Shown here: piece by piece, positions 14,860-23,086 of the stretch | Layout: every line of letters starts with the position of its first letter | Position numbering within the stretch: the first letter of the stretch is position 1 | Notes under the pieces: generated by a model | What the model saw: only the letters and a program-made list of their open reading frames with translations | Told to the model about the DNA's origin: nothing | Database searches by the model: none | Assembly: GCF_014205845.1 (NCBI RefSeq) | Contig: NZ_JACHCR010000003.1 | Coordinates: forward strand, 384,378-409,825 | DNA length: 25,448 nucleotides | DNA from: Mucilaginibacter cryoferens | GTDB lineage: Bacteria > Bacteroidota > Bacteroidia > Sphingobacteriales > Sphingobacteriaceae | Reading direction: 5' to 3' | Translations under genes and position numbers: made by a program

Positions 14860-17800
14860 ATGAGTTTATCCTCAGTCAGTATAAAAAGGCCGGTGTTGGC
14901 AACAGTAATGTCGGTAGTTATTGTTGTTTTTGGTATCATTGGCTACAAATTTTTAGGCGTACGTGATTTTCCCTCTGTAGACCCGCCTATCATTTCGGTA
15001 TCTACCAGCTACTCTGGTGCCAATGCCGATGTAATTGAATCACAAATAACCGAGCCGCTGGAGAAATCCATCAACGGCGTACCGGGTATCCGCAACATCT
15101 CGTCTACCAGTTCGGTGGGCCAGAGCAATATCACCGTAGAATTTGACCTGGACGCCGACCTGGAAACCGCCGCTAACGATGTGCGCGACAAGGTGGGCCA
15201 GGCCCAACGCCAGCTACCCCAGGATATTAACGCGCCGCCAGTTGTAACCAAGGCCGATGCCAGTGCTGATAACATTATAACCCTTACCGTAAGCAGCGAT
15301 ACCCGCAACATTACCCAACTGGATGATTACGCCGAAAACGTTTTGCAGGAGGGCTTGCAAACCATCCCGGGTGTAAGCACCATTAACATACAGGGCCAGC
15401 GCCAGTATGCCATGCGCTTATGGATTGACCCTAAAAAACTATCGGCCCTTGGCTTAACCGCTACGGATATTGGTGCGGCGTTATCAAAAGAAAATGTTGA
15501 GCTTCCCGCAGGTAAAATTGAGGGAAACAATACCGAAGTAACCATTAGAGCGCTTGGTAAACTAACCACCGAAAAAGACTTTAACAACCTTATTATCCGT
15601 GCCGATAGCAACCGGGTTATCCACCTGAGTGATATTGGCTATGCGGTATTAGGCTCGGCCAACGAGGAAACAATCTTTAAAGAGTCGGGCGTACCCATGG
15701 TGGCTTTAGCATTAGTACCGCAACCGGGTGCTAATTATGTGCAGATAGCCAAAGATTTTTATGCAAGGTTAAAGCAAATAGAAAAAGATCTGCCACCAGA
15801 TATTAAGGTGAAAGTGGCATTGGATAATACCAAGTTTATTACCCAATCTATCAGCGAGGTGCAGGAAACCCTCATTGTATCATTTGTACTGGTGGTAATT
15901 ATTATTTACCTCTTCTTCAGGGATTGGCTTATTGCTTTCCGCCCGCTGATAGATATCCCTGTATCGTTGATCGGAGCATTCTTTATCATGTATATCTTCG
16001 GGTTCTCCATCAATATATTAACCCTGCTGGGTATAGTATTGGCAACCGGGCTGGTGGTTGATGATGGTATAGTGGTAACAGAAAACATCTACAAAAAAGT
16101 AGAAGCAGGCATGGCTATCCGTAAGGCCGCTTTTGAAGGCTCGGCAGAGATCTTCTTCGCCGTGGTATCTACCTCGGTAACTTTGGCGGCGGTGTTTTTA
16201 CCTATCGTGTTTTTACAGGGGTTTACTGGTCGGTTGTTCCGCGAGTTTGCGGTCGTCGTCGCCGGTGCGGTATTGATCTCGGCTTTCGTATCCTTGTCGT
16301 TAACACCGATGCTAAACGTAAAACTGATCAGGAAGAACAACAAAAAATCGAAATTTTACGAACGCACCGAGCCATTTTTTGTGAACATGACCAACGGCTA
16401 TACAGAAACGCTTGGTAAATTTATGAAGCATAAATGGGTATCGTTTGTTATCCTGGGCGTTTCATTAATTATAGTTGTGGTGCTGTTTAAAGTAGTACCG
16501 CAAGAGCTTGCCCCGCTTGATGACCGTAGCCTGTTGCGTTACAGCGTAACCGGATCTGAAGGAGCCACCTACGAGTTTATGACCAAATACATGGACAAGG
16601 TATCAAACCTGGTAGAAGATTCTATCCCGGAGCAAAACGTCAACCTCGAAATTGTATCGCCCGGCGGTGGCGGTGGTGGTTCGGCCAACTCGGGTTTTGG
16701 GCGTATAGGTTTGGTTGCCCCTGACGAACGCACCCGTACCCAACAGCAAATTGCCGACTGGATGAACAAGAAATTAAGCCACATGCCCGATGCCCGTGCC
16801 ATTGTAGTGCAGGAACAAACTATAAGCGGTGGCGGTAGTGGCTCCAAAACCTCATTGCCGGTACAGTATGTGATCCAGAACCAGGATTTTGAAAAAATAA
16901 GAAAGGTATTGCCCGAGTTTTTCTCGGAAGTATCTAAAAGCCCCGTTTTCCAGGGAACAGATGTAAACCTTAAATTTACCAAGCCCGAGCTGGATGTGGT
17001 TACCGACCGAGACCGGGCCCGAGACCTTGGGGTTTCTGTTGATGATATAGCCCAAACGCTACAGCTGTATTATAGCGCCGGCCGTTTAGATTATTTCCTT
17101 ATTAACGGTAAGCAATACCAGGTAATTGCCCAGGTGGATAGAGCCAACCGCGATCAGCCGCTTGATTTGAAATCGGTATATGTACGTAGCACCAAAGGCA
17201 CTTTGGTACAATTGGATAACGTAGTAAAAACCACCGAAAGCGCTACCCCTCCGGCTATTTATCACTTTAACCGTTATAAATCGGCCACCATACAGGCTGG
17301 CCTGGCTCCCGGCAAAACCGTGGGCGATGGTATTGCCGAAATGGACAGGATTTCCAAAAGCCTGTTAGATGATACCTTCAGTACCGCACTTACAGGCCCG
17401 TCAAGGGACTTTGCAGAAGGCTCATCCAACATATTCTTCGCCTTTGGCTTTGCCTTACTGCTCATATACCTGGTGCTTGCCGCCCAGTTTGAAAGCATGA
17501 TAGACCCGGTTATTGTAATGCTTACCATACCGTTGGCTATTGCCGGTGCAATGCTTTGCTTATGGCTGTTTAACCAAACGTTCAACATATTTAGCCAGAT
17601 CGGGATCATTACGTTAGTAGGGCTGGTTACCAAAAACGGGATCTTAATTGTGGAGTTTGCCAACCAGCGCATGGAACACGGCATAGCCAAATACGAGGCT
17701 GTTATTGAAGCGGCCACCTCCCGCTTACGACCGATTTTAATGACCAGTTTGGCTGTTGTATTAGGTTCGGTACCAATTGCGTTTGCTTTGGGTGCCGGCG

Positions 17801-17988
17801 CAAAAAGCCGTACATCACTCGGTATTGTAATTATGGGTGGCATGTTGTTCTCCCTGGGTTTAACCCTATACGTTATCCCGGCAATGTATATGATGCTGGC
17901 ATCAAAAACCCGCCGCGACCCAAATGATGAACCAGGGGAAGAAACCATACCAGAAGCACACACACAGAAATTGATTGAAAACCTTTAA
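14860..17988 (+). CDS. RND multidrug efflux transporter (HAE1 family)
   Basis: The proton-driven inner-membrane pump of the tripartite system, 1042 residues, the normal size for AcrB-like proteins. It has a first helix (VLATVMSVVIVVFGIIGYKF), a large periplasmic porter loop, helices 2-7, a second porter loop and helices 8-12. The proton-relay residues are present: Asp401 and Asp402 in GLVVDDGIVV (helix 4) and Lys925 in TKNGILIVEF (helix 10). This places it in the HAE1 drug-efflux group rather than the heavy-metal group. Two Gly-rich stretches lie in the second periplasmic loop (six Gly at 602-607, and GGGSG at 657-661). Substrates are not predictable, though a MarR regulator suggests small lipophilic or phenolic compounds. 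Confidence 0.95.
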   Translation: MSLSSVSIKRPVLATVMSVVIVVFGIIGYKFLGVRDFPSVDPPIISVSTSYSGANADVIESQITEPLEKSINGVPGIRNISSTSSVGQSNITVEFDLDADLETAANDVRDKVGQAQRQLPQDINAPPVVTKADASADNIITLTVSSDTRNITQLDDYAENVLQEGLQTIPGVSTINIQGQRQYAMRLWIDPKKLSALGLTATDIGAALSKENVELPAGKIEGNNTEVTIRALGKLTTEKDFNNLIIRADSNRVIHLSDIGYAVLGSANEETIFKESGVPMVALALVPQPGANYVQIAKDFYARLKQIEKDLPPDIKVKVALDNTKFITQSISEVQETLIVSFVLVVIIIYLFFRDWLIAFRPLIDIPVSLIGAFFIMYIFGFSINILTLLGIVLATGLVVDDGIVVTENIYKKVEAGMAIRKAAFEGSAEIFFAVVSTSVTLAAVFLPIVFLQGFTGRLFREFAVVVAGAVLISAFVSLSLTPMLNVKLIRKNNKKSKFYERTEPFFVNMTNGYTETLGKFMKHKWVSFVILGVSLIIVVVLFKVVPQELAPLDDRSLLRYSVTGSEGATYEFMTKYMDKVSNLVEDSIPEQNVNLEIVSPGGGGGGSANSGFGRIGLVAPDERTRTQQQIADWMNKKLSHMPDARAIVVQEQTISGGGSGSKTSLPVQYVIQNQDFEKIRKVLPEFFSEVSKSPVFQGTDVNLKFTKPELDVVTDRDRARDLGVSVDDIAQTLQLYYSAGRLDYFLINGKQYQVIAQVDRANRDQPLDLKSVYVRSTKGTLVQLDNVVKTTESATPPAIYHFNRYKSATIQAGLAPGKTVGDGIAEMDRISKSLLDDTFSTALTGPSRDFAEGSSNIFFAFGFALLLIYLVLAAQFESMIDPVIVMLTIPLAIAGAMLCLWLFNQTFNIFSQIGIITLVGLVTKNGILIVEFANQRMEHGIAKYEAVIEAATSRLRPILMTSLAVVLGSVPIAFALGAGAKSRTSLGIVIMGGMLFSLGLTLYVIPAMYMMLASKTRRDPNDEPGEETIPEAHTQKLIENL

Positions 17989-17993
17989 GTGAT

Positions 17994-19313
17994 ATGATCA
18001 TTAAAAAAATAGCTTTCCTGTTTTTTTGCTGTACCTTTCTGAGGTTGCAGGCGCGGGCACAGGATGCGCCAATGCTTACCCTGAAAGATGCGGTAGAAAT
18101 AGCTTTAAAAAACAACTATAACATTAAGCTGTCGCAAAACAATAAAACAATATCGGGCAATAACGTAACCCTGGGCAATGCAGGTATTTTGCCGCAGCTT
18201 AATGGTAATTTTGCATCAACCAATAGCAGATTAACCACCAAACAAACCCGCAGCGACGGCTCCATAAATAACATTCACAACGCCCCAAACTCGGGCATTA
18301 ACTATGGCGTAGCCCTTAACTGGACTATTTTTGACGGTTTTGCCATGTTTGCCAATTACGATGCCTTACAGCAACAAGATAAATTAGGCACTTTACGCCT
18401 ACAGGATACCATACAAAATACGGTGGCCAGTGTAATTGGTGTTTATTACGATCTGATAAGCCAAAACGAACAAATAAAAGCACTGAAAGGAGCCATCGCT
18501 ATTTCGCATACGCAGCTGGGTTACGCCAACGATAAATTTCATGTGGGCCGGGCATCCAAACTGGATGTTTTAAACGCCCAGGTAAATTTAAATACCGATA
18601 CCGCCAACCTGGTTACACAATATCAACTGTTTAAAACCACCAAAATTCAGCTAAACCAGATACTGGTGCGCGATCTGCAAACCGATTTTTCGGTAGCCGA
18701 TACTATTGTCGTTGATGATAAGCTTTTACTGGGCACTGTTTTAACCAGCGCTCAATCGCAAAACCCGGCCATATTATCAACCCAGATAAACCGCCGCCTG
18801 GCCGAGATCAACCTTAAACAGGTGCAGGCTACCCGTTACCCACAGGTGGCTGTAAGTTCTGGCTATACATTTAGCGATAATAAAACCCCGGCTGGTTTTA
18901 CACTTGCACAAAACCAGCATGGTTTAAATTATGGGCTAACTGCAACAATTAATATTTTTAACGGCTTTAACCAAACCCGCCGCGAACGCAATGCCAAAAT
19001 TCAGATAGACAACGCCAACATTAACGCGAAACAAATTCAGCTAAATATAGATGCACAGGTTAACAGCCTGTTTGCCTCCTACCTATCGGGGCTCGATCTG
19101 ATAACGTTAGGCCAGGCTAACGTGATTATAGCCAAGAAAAACCTCGATATCTCCCTGGAAAAATACAAACTGGGCAATATCACTCCGCTTGAAATACGGG
19201 AGGCGCAGCGCAACTATCTTGATGCACAATCGAAGTTTTTCGCGGCTCAATATCAATCAAAACAAGCCGAAATTACGCTAAAACAGATCACCAACAGCAT
19301 AAGCATCCAATAA
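17994..19313 (+). CDS. TolC-like outer membrane efflux protein
   Basis: A 439-residue outer-membrane channel protein. The signal peptide (about residues 1-22, ending LQARAQ) leads to two repeats of the OEP fold, each with long helices. The first is MLTLKDAVEIALKNNYNIKLSQ, and the second repeat begins near residue 235. The KLGNITPLEIREAQRNYLDAQ stretch near the C-terminus is a typical OEP helix. It starts five bases after the RND stop codon, completing a marR-adaptor-pump-channel operon. No lipobox is evident, unlike many OprM-type proteins. No terminator is visible after it; the next gene has its own promoter box. Confidence 0.93.
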   Translation: MIIKKIAFLFFCCTFLRLQARAQDAPMLTLKDAVEIALKNNYNIKLSQNNKTISGNNVTLGNAGILPQLNGNFASTNSRLTTKQTRSDGSINNIHNAPNSGINYGVALNWTIFDGFAMFANYDALQQQDKLGTLRLQDTIQNTVASVIGVYYDLISQNEQIKALKGAIAISHTQLGYANDKFHVGRASKLDVLNAQVNLNTDTANLVTQYQLFKTTKIQLNQILVRDLQTDFSVADTIVVDDKLLLGTVLTSAQSQNPAILSTQINRRLAEINLKQVQATRYPQVAVSSGYTFSDNKTPAGFTLAQNQHGLNYGLTATINIFNGFNQTRRERNAKIQIDNANINAKQIQLNIDAQVNSLFASYLSGLDLITLGQANVIIAKKNLDISLEKYKLGNITPLEIREAQRNYLDAQSKFFAAQYQSKQAEITLKQITNSISIQ

Positions 19314-19347
19314 GGGGGCATTATTTTATTTTGAATATAAAAACACA

Positions 19348-19355
19348 TATATTTG
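19348..19355 (+). promoter_or_regulatory. Putative -7 promoter element of the response regulator-kinase pair
   Basis: TATATTTG is an exact TAnnTTTG match, six bases before the response regulator ATG. Its terminal TTG would be an in-frame start three codons upstream. A TTG lies 14 bases upstream of the box. The leader would be very short. Confidence 0.55.
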
Positions 19356-19361
19356 AAAAGC

Positions 19362-19742
19362 ATGTCCAACCCCTACAAAACTTGTCTGTTGATTGATGAT
19401 AACTACATCGACAACTTTGTTACGCGTAAGGTTTTGGAGGCCAGTAATTTTGCCGAAACTATTGTTGTACGCCAGTCGCCCGTAGAGGCTATTGACTCAT
19501 TGCGGCTTGGCACAGTTAAACCCGACGTTATTTTTCTGGATATCCGGATGCCAACAATGAGCGGGTTTGAATTTTTGAAGGAGTATGACCTCCTGGATAT
19601 TAACAAAAAAGACATCAAAATATTTATGCTTTCCTCATCGCTTGATCCGGTTGATATGAAACAATCGGCAAGTAATAAATATATTACTCAGTTTATCCAT
19701 AAGCCTTTAACCACCAAGGCTCTTGAAGAACTTATTGCATGA
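19362..19742 (+). CDS. Single-domain response regulator (CheY-like receiver)
   Basis: A 126-residue protein made only of a receiver domain. The acidic pair Asp12 and Asp13 (LLIDDN), the phosphorylation site Asp60 (FLDIRMP), the switch Ser91 (MLSSS) and Lys114 (HKPL) are all in place, so it should accept phosphate. There is no output domain, and no histidine kinase gene is in the window. It must act through protein-protein contact or as a phosphate relay. The stop codon overlaps the start of the next gene as ATGA (19739-19742), which implies coupled translation with the BadF/GlcNAc-kinase-like protein. The start was placed at the ATG because the upstream TTG is part of a promoter box. The partner and signal are unknown. 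Confidence 0.9.
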   Translation: MSNPYKTCLLIDDNYIDNFVTRKVLEASNFAETIVVRQSPVEAIDSLRLGTVKPDVIFLDIRMPTMSGFEFLKEYDLLDINKKDIKIFMLSSSLDPVDMKQSASNKYITQFIHKPLTTKALEELIA

Positions 19743-20599
19743 TATTAGTAGCTGATAGCGGATCATCCAAAACAGACTGGTTACTTCATATTCCTCAACA
19801 AGAACCGGTATCGTTCAAAACCTCGGGTTTAAACCCATATTTTTTAAACGAAAAAGAAATTGCCAAGATCATTCATGATCAGGCCCCTGCAATGCTGGCC
19901 TATGCCGAAGCGGTAGAAGAGATCTATTTTTTTGGGGCGGGCTGCTCCAGTCCCGACAGGCACGAGATAGTATCCAACGCCATAAGCCTGTATTTTCCCA
20001 AAGCCTATATATGTGTAGATAGCGACCTGTTGGGTTGCGCCTACGCCACCTGCGGCCAGGAGAAAGGCATCTGCTGCGTAATGGGCACCGGCTCAAACAT
20101 ATCTTTTTTTGATGGCGACGAAATTTTTGAAGGCCAGCATGGTTTGGGCTATGTTTTGGGCGACGAAGGCTCGGGCACCTGGTTTGGCAAAACCCTCATT
20201 ACTGATTTTTTATATGGCCGCATGCCTGTTGATATAAACGACCGATTTGAGAATACCTATCATTTAAATAAAGATATCGTTATTAAAAACGTATATCAGA
20301 AGCCAAACGGCAATACCTACCTGGCAAGCTTCTCTAAATTTGTGAGCGAGATTAAAAGTACACCCTACGGGCAGGAGCTGTTAGAGCGAGGCTTGCTGGA
20401 GTTTATCCAAACCAACATAAAATCGTACCCAGAGTATCATAAATACAAATGCCATTTTGTGGGCTCTATCGCCTACTTTTTCGGCGAAGAGCTTACTGCC
20501 CTTTGTCACCAACATGGTGTAAAAACCGGCAAAGTAATTAAACAGCCAATTCATGATCTGATGGCGTTTATTGTAAAGCGGAACGAAGACTTAAGTTAG
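19739..20599 (+). CDS. BadF/BadG/BcrA/BcrD ATPase family, N-acetylglucosamine-kinase-like
   Basis: A 286-residue ASKHA-fold protein. The phosphate-1 motif VADSGSSKTDWLL begins at residue 4. A likely catalytic Asp96 lies in VDSDLLGCAYA, phosphate-2 is VMGTGSN (114-120), and GDEGSGTWFG (141-150) matches sugar-binding segments of N-acetylglucosamine kinases. The best guess is ATP-dependent phosphorylation of GlcNAc, another amino sugar or a muropeptide fragment in the cytoplasm. The family also includes ATPases that activate enzymes, so the substrate is not certain. It overlaps the response regulator gene by four bases. No amino-sugar catabolic genes are nearby. Palindromic repeats follow, with no classical T-tailed terminator. 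Confidence 0.85.
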   Translation: MILVADSGSSKTDWLLHIPQQEPVSFKTSGLNPYFLNEKEIAKIIHDQAPAMLAYAEAVEEIYFFGAGCSSPDRHEIVSNAISLYFPKAYICVDSDLLGCAYATCGQEKGICCVMGTGSNISFFDGDEIFEGQHGLGYVLGDEGSGTWFGKTLITDFLYGRMPVDINDRFENTYHLNKDIVIKNVYQKPNGNTYLASFSKFVSEIKSTPYGQELLERGLLEFIQTNIKSYPEYHKYKCHFVGSIAYFFGEELTALCHQHGVKTGKVIKQPIHDLMAFIVKRNEDLS

Positions 20600-20679
20600 C
20601 GACTAATTTTAATCCAGGATATCATCGCGAGTGATAAATTTTCGCGAAACACTAAAGGGAGCATGACAATCCTAAAAAG

Positions 20680-20775
20680 TTTGTCATGCTGAGGTACGAA
20701 GCATCTATTCGCAGACTATACAGGGCAAATATACATGCTGGAGAATAGATTCTTCACTACGTTCAGAATGACAAA
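20680..20775. repeat. Imperfect palindromic interspersed element
   Basis: The left arm (20680-20710: TTTGTCATGCTGAGGTACG, then AAGCATCTATTC) and right arm (20743-20775: GAATAGATTCTTCACTACG, then TTCAGAATGACAAA) are imperfect reverse complements of about 31-33 bases around a 32-base spacer. A partial extra arm word (ATGACA, 20663-20668) precedes it. The sequence recalls palindromic repeats seen between genes in many Bacteroidota genomes. It occupies the 300-base space between the convergent kinase and lnt genes, which holds no gene. Confidence 0.75.
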
Positions 20776-20790
20776 AATGGGTAGTTTTTT

Positions 20791-20824
20791 CTCCCGTTGT
20801 TTGTGAGGACACAAACAACGGGAG
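20791..20824. repeat. Perfect hairpin repeat, copy 1
   Basis: CTCCCGTTGTTTGTG, a four-base AGGA loop, and CACAAACAACGGGAG make a perfect 15-bp stem. Flanking T and A bases extend it by about three pairs. There is no T-run after the stem on either strand, so it is not a standard terminator, though it could stop or stabilise convergent transcripts. Confidence 0.8.
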
Positions 20825-20854
20825 AAAGTCTTCGCCTATATAGAAATCGGAATA

Positions 20855-20882
20855 GTTGTTTGTGGGGACCCAAACAACGGGA
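20855..20882. repeat. Hairpin repeat, copy 2 (partly decayed)
   Basis: GTTGTTTGTGGGGACCC, then AAACAACGGGA, is a direct repeat of copy 1 (20796-20823) with two mismatches. The outer left CCC is replaced by ATA. It can still form an 8-bp stem. The two copies start 59 bases apart, with copy 2 ending 18 bases from the lnt stop codon. Confidence 0.75.
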
Positions 20883-20899
20883 AGAGCAGCATTACTGCC

Positions 20900-22528
20900 C
20901 TATGCGGTAACTACCACCTTCTTCCTAAACATTGGTGCAACGCCAATAAATAATATCAGCAATATGGCTATGGCACTTCCTGCCACCGGTAAATAGTCGC
21001 CATGCATTACGTAAAACGTAAGTTCGGAGTTAAGGTTGATATCTTGTTTAATGGCTGTTTTTGTCCACCATTTGGTTTGCTGTACAATATCACCGCGTTG
21101 ATTGATGAATGCGGAGATGCCTGTGTTTGCCGACTGGGCTACCCACCTGCGGGTTTCAATGGCGCGTAGCTTGGCATAATCCAGGTGCTGATCTTTACCC
21201 GATGTATTTTCCCACCAGCCATCATTGGTAATAATGGCGATAAACTGCGCTCCTTTTTTTACCGACCGGGCCACATAGCCACCCCAAATAGATTCGTAAC
21301 AGATCACCGGATCTACCCCGATACCGCTTTGTGAGTAAAAAACGCCGGCATCCGCCTGGCTGCCATAAGCCCCCGTTGCACCACCCAGGTGTTCAAATAC
21401 TGGCTTTAAAAACGATAACGCATTGCCAAATGGCAATGACTCGGCCCCCGGCACCAACCGCGATTTATGATAAAATTGCGGGTCGCCATCGTTTTCGATA
21501 TTAATTGCCGAACTAAAACTATCGGCAAATACCCCGGGTTGTTGGGTTGGGCTTGCTGTTGGCGTTTTGCGGGTGTTGTAATATTTATAGGTTTCGCCAC
21601 CCGTAAGCAGGTTGCCGTTTTTGTAATTGCGTAAAAAGTAATGGGCTTGTTTGTAGTATGGGTTTTGTTGAATCTTGTCTTCATCCATATACTCCGGTAT
21701 AGCGGTCTCGGGCCATAAAAAAAACTCAGTATTGGGCTGCGCTATATCCCGCGACAGGTGGATCATCACATCAATCTGTAAAGCAGCGGGTATATTCCCC
21801 TCCTTATCATAAGGGTCTATGTTGGGCTGTACTGCAACAACGTTGGATGGATTTTTCTCTTCGCTATAGTTGTAATAAGTATACAACGAAAAGCAGATGG
21901 GCAACAGCACCGTAAGCACCAATGCGCTGATCAGTTTAAGTCTAACCGGTTTAGCTTGCGCCTCGCGCATGCCTGCATAGATCAAAAACACCAGAATATT
22001 TACCACCCAAACCCAAATGGTACCACCATAAACGCCGGTATACTCGTACCACTGAATCCATTGGTGTGTAACTGCGAAGCCATTGCCCAGGGTCATCCAC
22101 GGAAAATTAAGATCCCAGCTTTGGTGCAGGTATTCGTAGCCTATCCACAGGCAAACAAGCCCGGCAAGGCCCCAGCCACGACCGGTTAACAAGCGCAGGC
22201 GATAATAAAGCCAGCACGCAGTAGCCATTAATAACGGCCCTAAAGAATATGGGATAAGCGTAATTGGGATAGCTACCAGGTCGCCAACTTGTTTCAGGGC
22301 ATTATAAACCCAGTAAACAGAACCAACATTCCATACAAAAAAGCCAATGAAGGTTGTATTGAAAATCAGTTTCCCTTTTTTAGCCGATGTAGATTGAATA
22401 ATGTTCTCCATCGCCAGTAACATAGGCACAAAAGCAATAAACAGTAAAAAAGTAGTATAAGGCGTTGGCGGCCATGCTATCCACAACAACAAACCTGAAA
22501 GTATGGCTAAAGGAAGGTTTTTTTTCAT
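20900..22528 (-). CDS. lnt: Apolipoprotein N-acyltransferase
   Basis: This inner-membrane enzyme adds the third acyl chain to the N-terminal cysteine of lipoproteins. The 542-residue protein has an N-terminal set of about six or seven helices, a periplasmic nitrilase-like domain (about 228-500) and a final helix (VAGSAIAILLILFIGVAPMF). The catalytic triad is complete: Glu274 in LWPETAIPE, Lys355 in YHKSRLVPGAE and Cys410 in VICYESIWGG. Length and order match the family. It is the last gene of an rsmI-DUF1572-lnt minus-strand run, 16 bases after the DUF1572 stop. A run of A at the start of the coding strand encodes the opening Lys residues. Confidence 0.95.
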   Translation of the reverse strand: MKKNLPLAILSGLLLWIAWPPTPYTTFLLFIAFVPMLLAMENIIQSTSAKKGKLIFNTTFIGFFVWNVGSVYWVYNALKQVGDLVAIPITLIPYSLGPLLMATACWLYYRLRLLTGRGWGLAGLVCLWIGYEYLHQSWDLNFPWMTLGNGFAVTHQWIQWYEYTGVYGGTIWVWVVNILVFLIYAGMREAQAKPVRLKLISALVLTVLLPICFSLYTYYNYSEEKNPSNVVAVQPNIDPYDKEGNIPAALQIDVMIHLSRDIAQPNTEFFLWPETAIPEYMDEDKIQQNPYYKQAHYFLRNYKNGNLLTGGETYKYYNTRKTPTASPTQQPGVFADSFSSAINIENDGDPQFYHKSRLVPGAESLPFGNALSFLKPVFEHLGGATGAYGSQADAGVFYSQSGIGVDPVICYESIWGGYVARSVKKGAQFIAIITNDGWWENTSGKDQHLDYAKLRAIETRRWVAQSANTGISAFINQRGDIVQQTKWWTKTAIKQDINLNSELTFYVMHGDYLPVAGSAIAILLILFIGVAPMFRKKVVVTA

Positions 22529-22544
22529 TAAATGCTTGATGTAA

Positions 22545-23081
22545 CTATTTGAAAGTGCCGCCAGGGTTTAAAAACTTATCGGCATTATATTGTTGCGAAT
22601 TACCTTTAGGGATCGAGAGCGATTGCCATTTTGAGCCGGCTATCATTTTACCAATAAAAACTATTTGCCCTACATGGTAGGGATAATGGGCAAGCTGTCG
22701 GTTAATCGCATCCTCAACACGGTGCGGTTCGTTGCGGATATAGATAGTTTTTTGCCAATCATCTGGCGTTATAGCATTTAACGCGCCAAACAGGCATTCC
22801 CAACCCTGGTTCCAGGCGTTCATGATCTCTTCGCGGGTGTTAACGGCATCCTCAAACTCTATATCGCGGTTGCGCCATTCCTTTTCTCCATCGGTATTTA
22901 AAAAGTCGGTCCATCGGGAAAGCATATTGCCTGCCATGTGTTTTACAATAATGGCTATACTGTTGCTCTCTTCATTAAACCGCCAAAATAAGTCGGCATC
23001 ATTGAGTTGGGCAAATGTTTTTTCGCCCAGTTTTTTGTAATAGGTAAACTGTGTAATGGTGCTATTTAAATAAACCTCCAT
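22545..23081 (-). CDS. DUF1572 protein, DinB-like metal-binding fold
   Basis: A 178-residue protein resembling DUF1572, part of the DinB/YfiT four-helix-bundle superfamily. The three histidines expected to bind a divalent metal are His48 (VKHMAGNMLSRW), His132 and His136 (HYPYHVGQI). The closing SIPKGNSQQYN motif is also typical. Related proteins include thiol transferases that use bacillithiol or mycothiol and proteins of unknown role. The substrate here is unknown. It sits five bases after rsmI and 16 bases before lnt, so it is co-transcribed with both; the neighbours do not explain its job. Confidence 0.85.
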   Translation of the reverse strand: MEVYLNSTITQFTYYKKLGEKTFAQLNDADLFWRFNEESNSIAIIVKHMAGNMLSRWTDFLNTDGEKEWRNRDIEFEDAVNTREEIMNAWNQGWECLFGALNAITPDDWQKTIYIRNEPHRVEDAINRQLAHYPYHVGQIVFIGKMIAGSKWQSLSIPKGNSQQYNADKFLNPGGTFK

Positions 23082-23086
23082 GGCAT

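Noticed and set aside
17274..17963. A 229-codon open frame on the minus strand
   Set aside because: It lies wholly antisense to the conserved RND gene, matches no known protein pattern, and is explained by codon bias of the true gene.
20791..20824. Rho-independent terminator for the kinase or lnt gene
   Set aside because: The stem is strong but no T-run follows it on either strand, and it recurs as a direct repeat. A role in stopping transcription remains possible.
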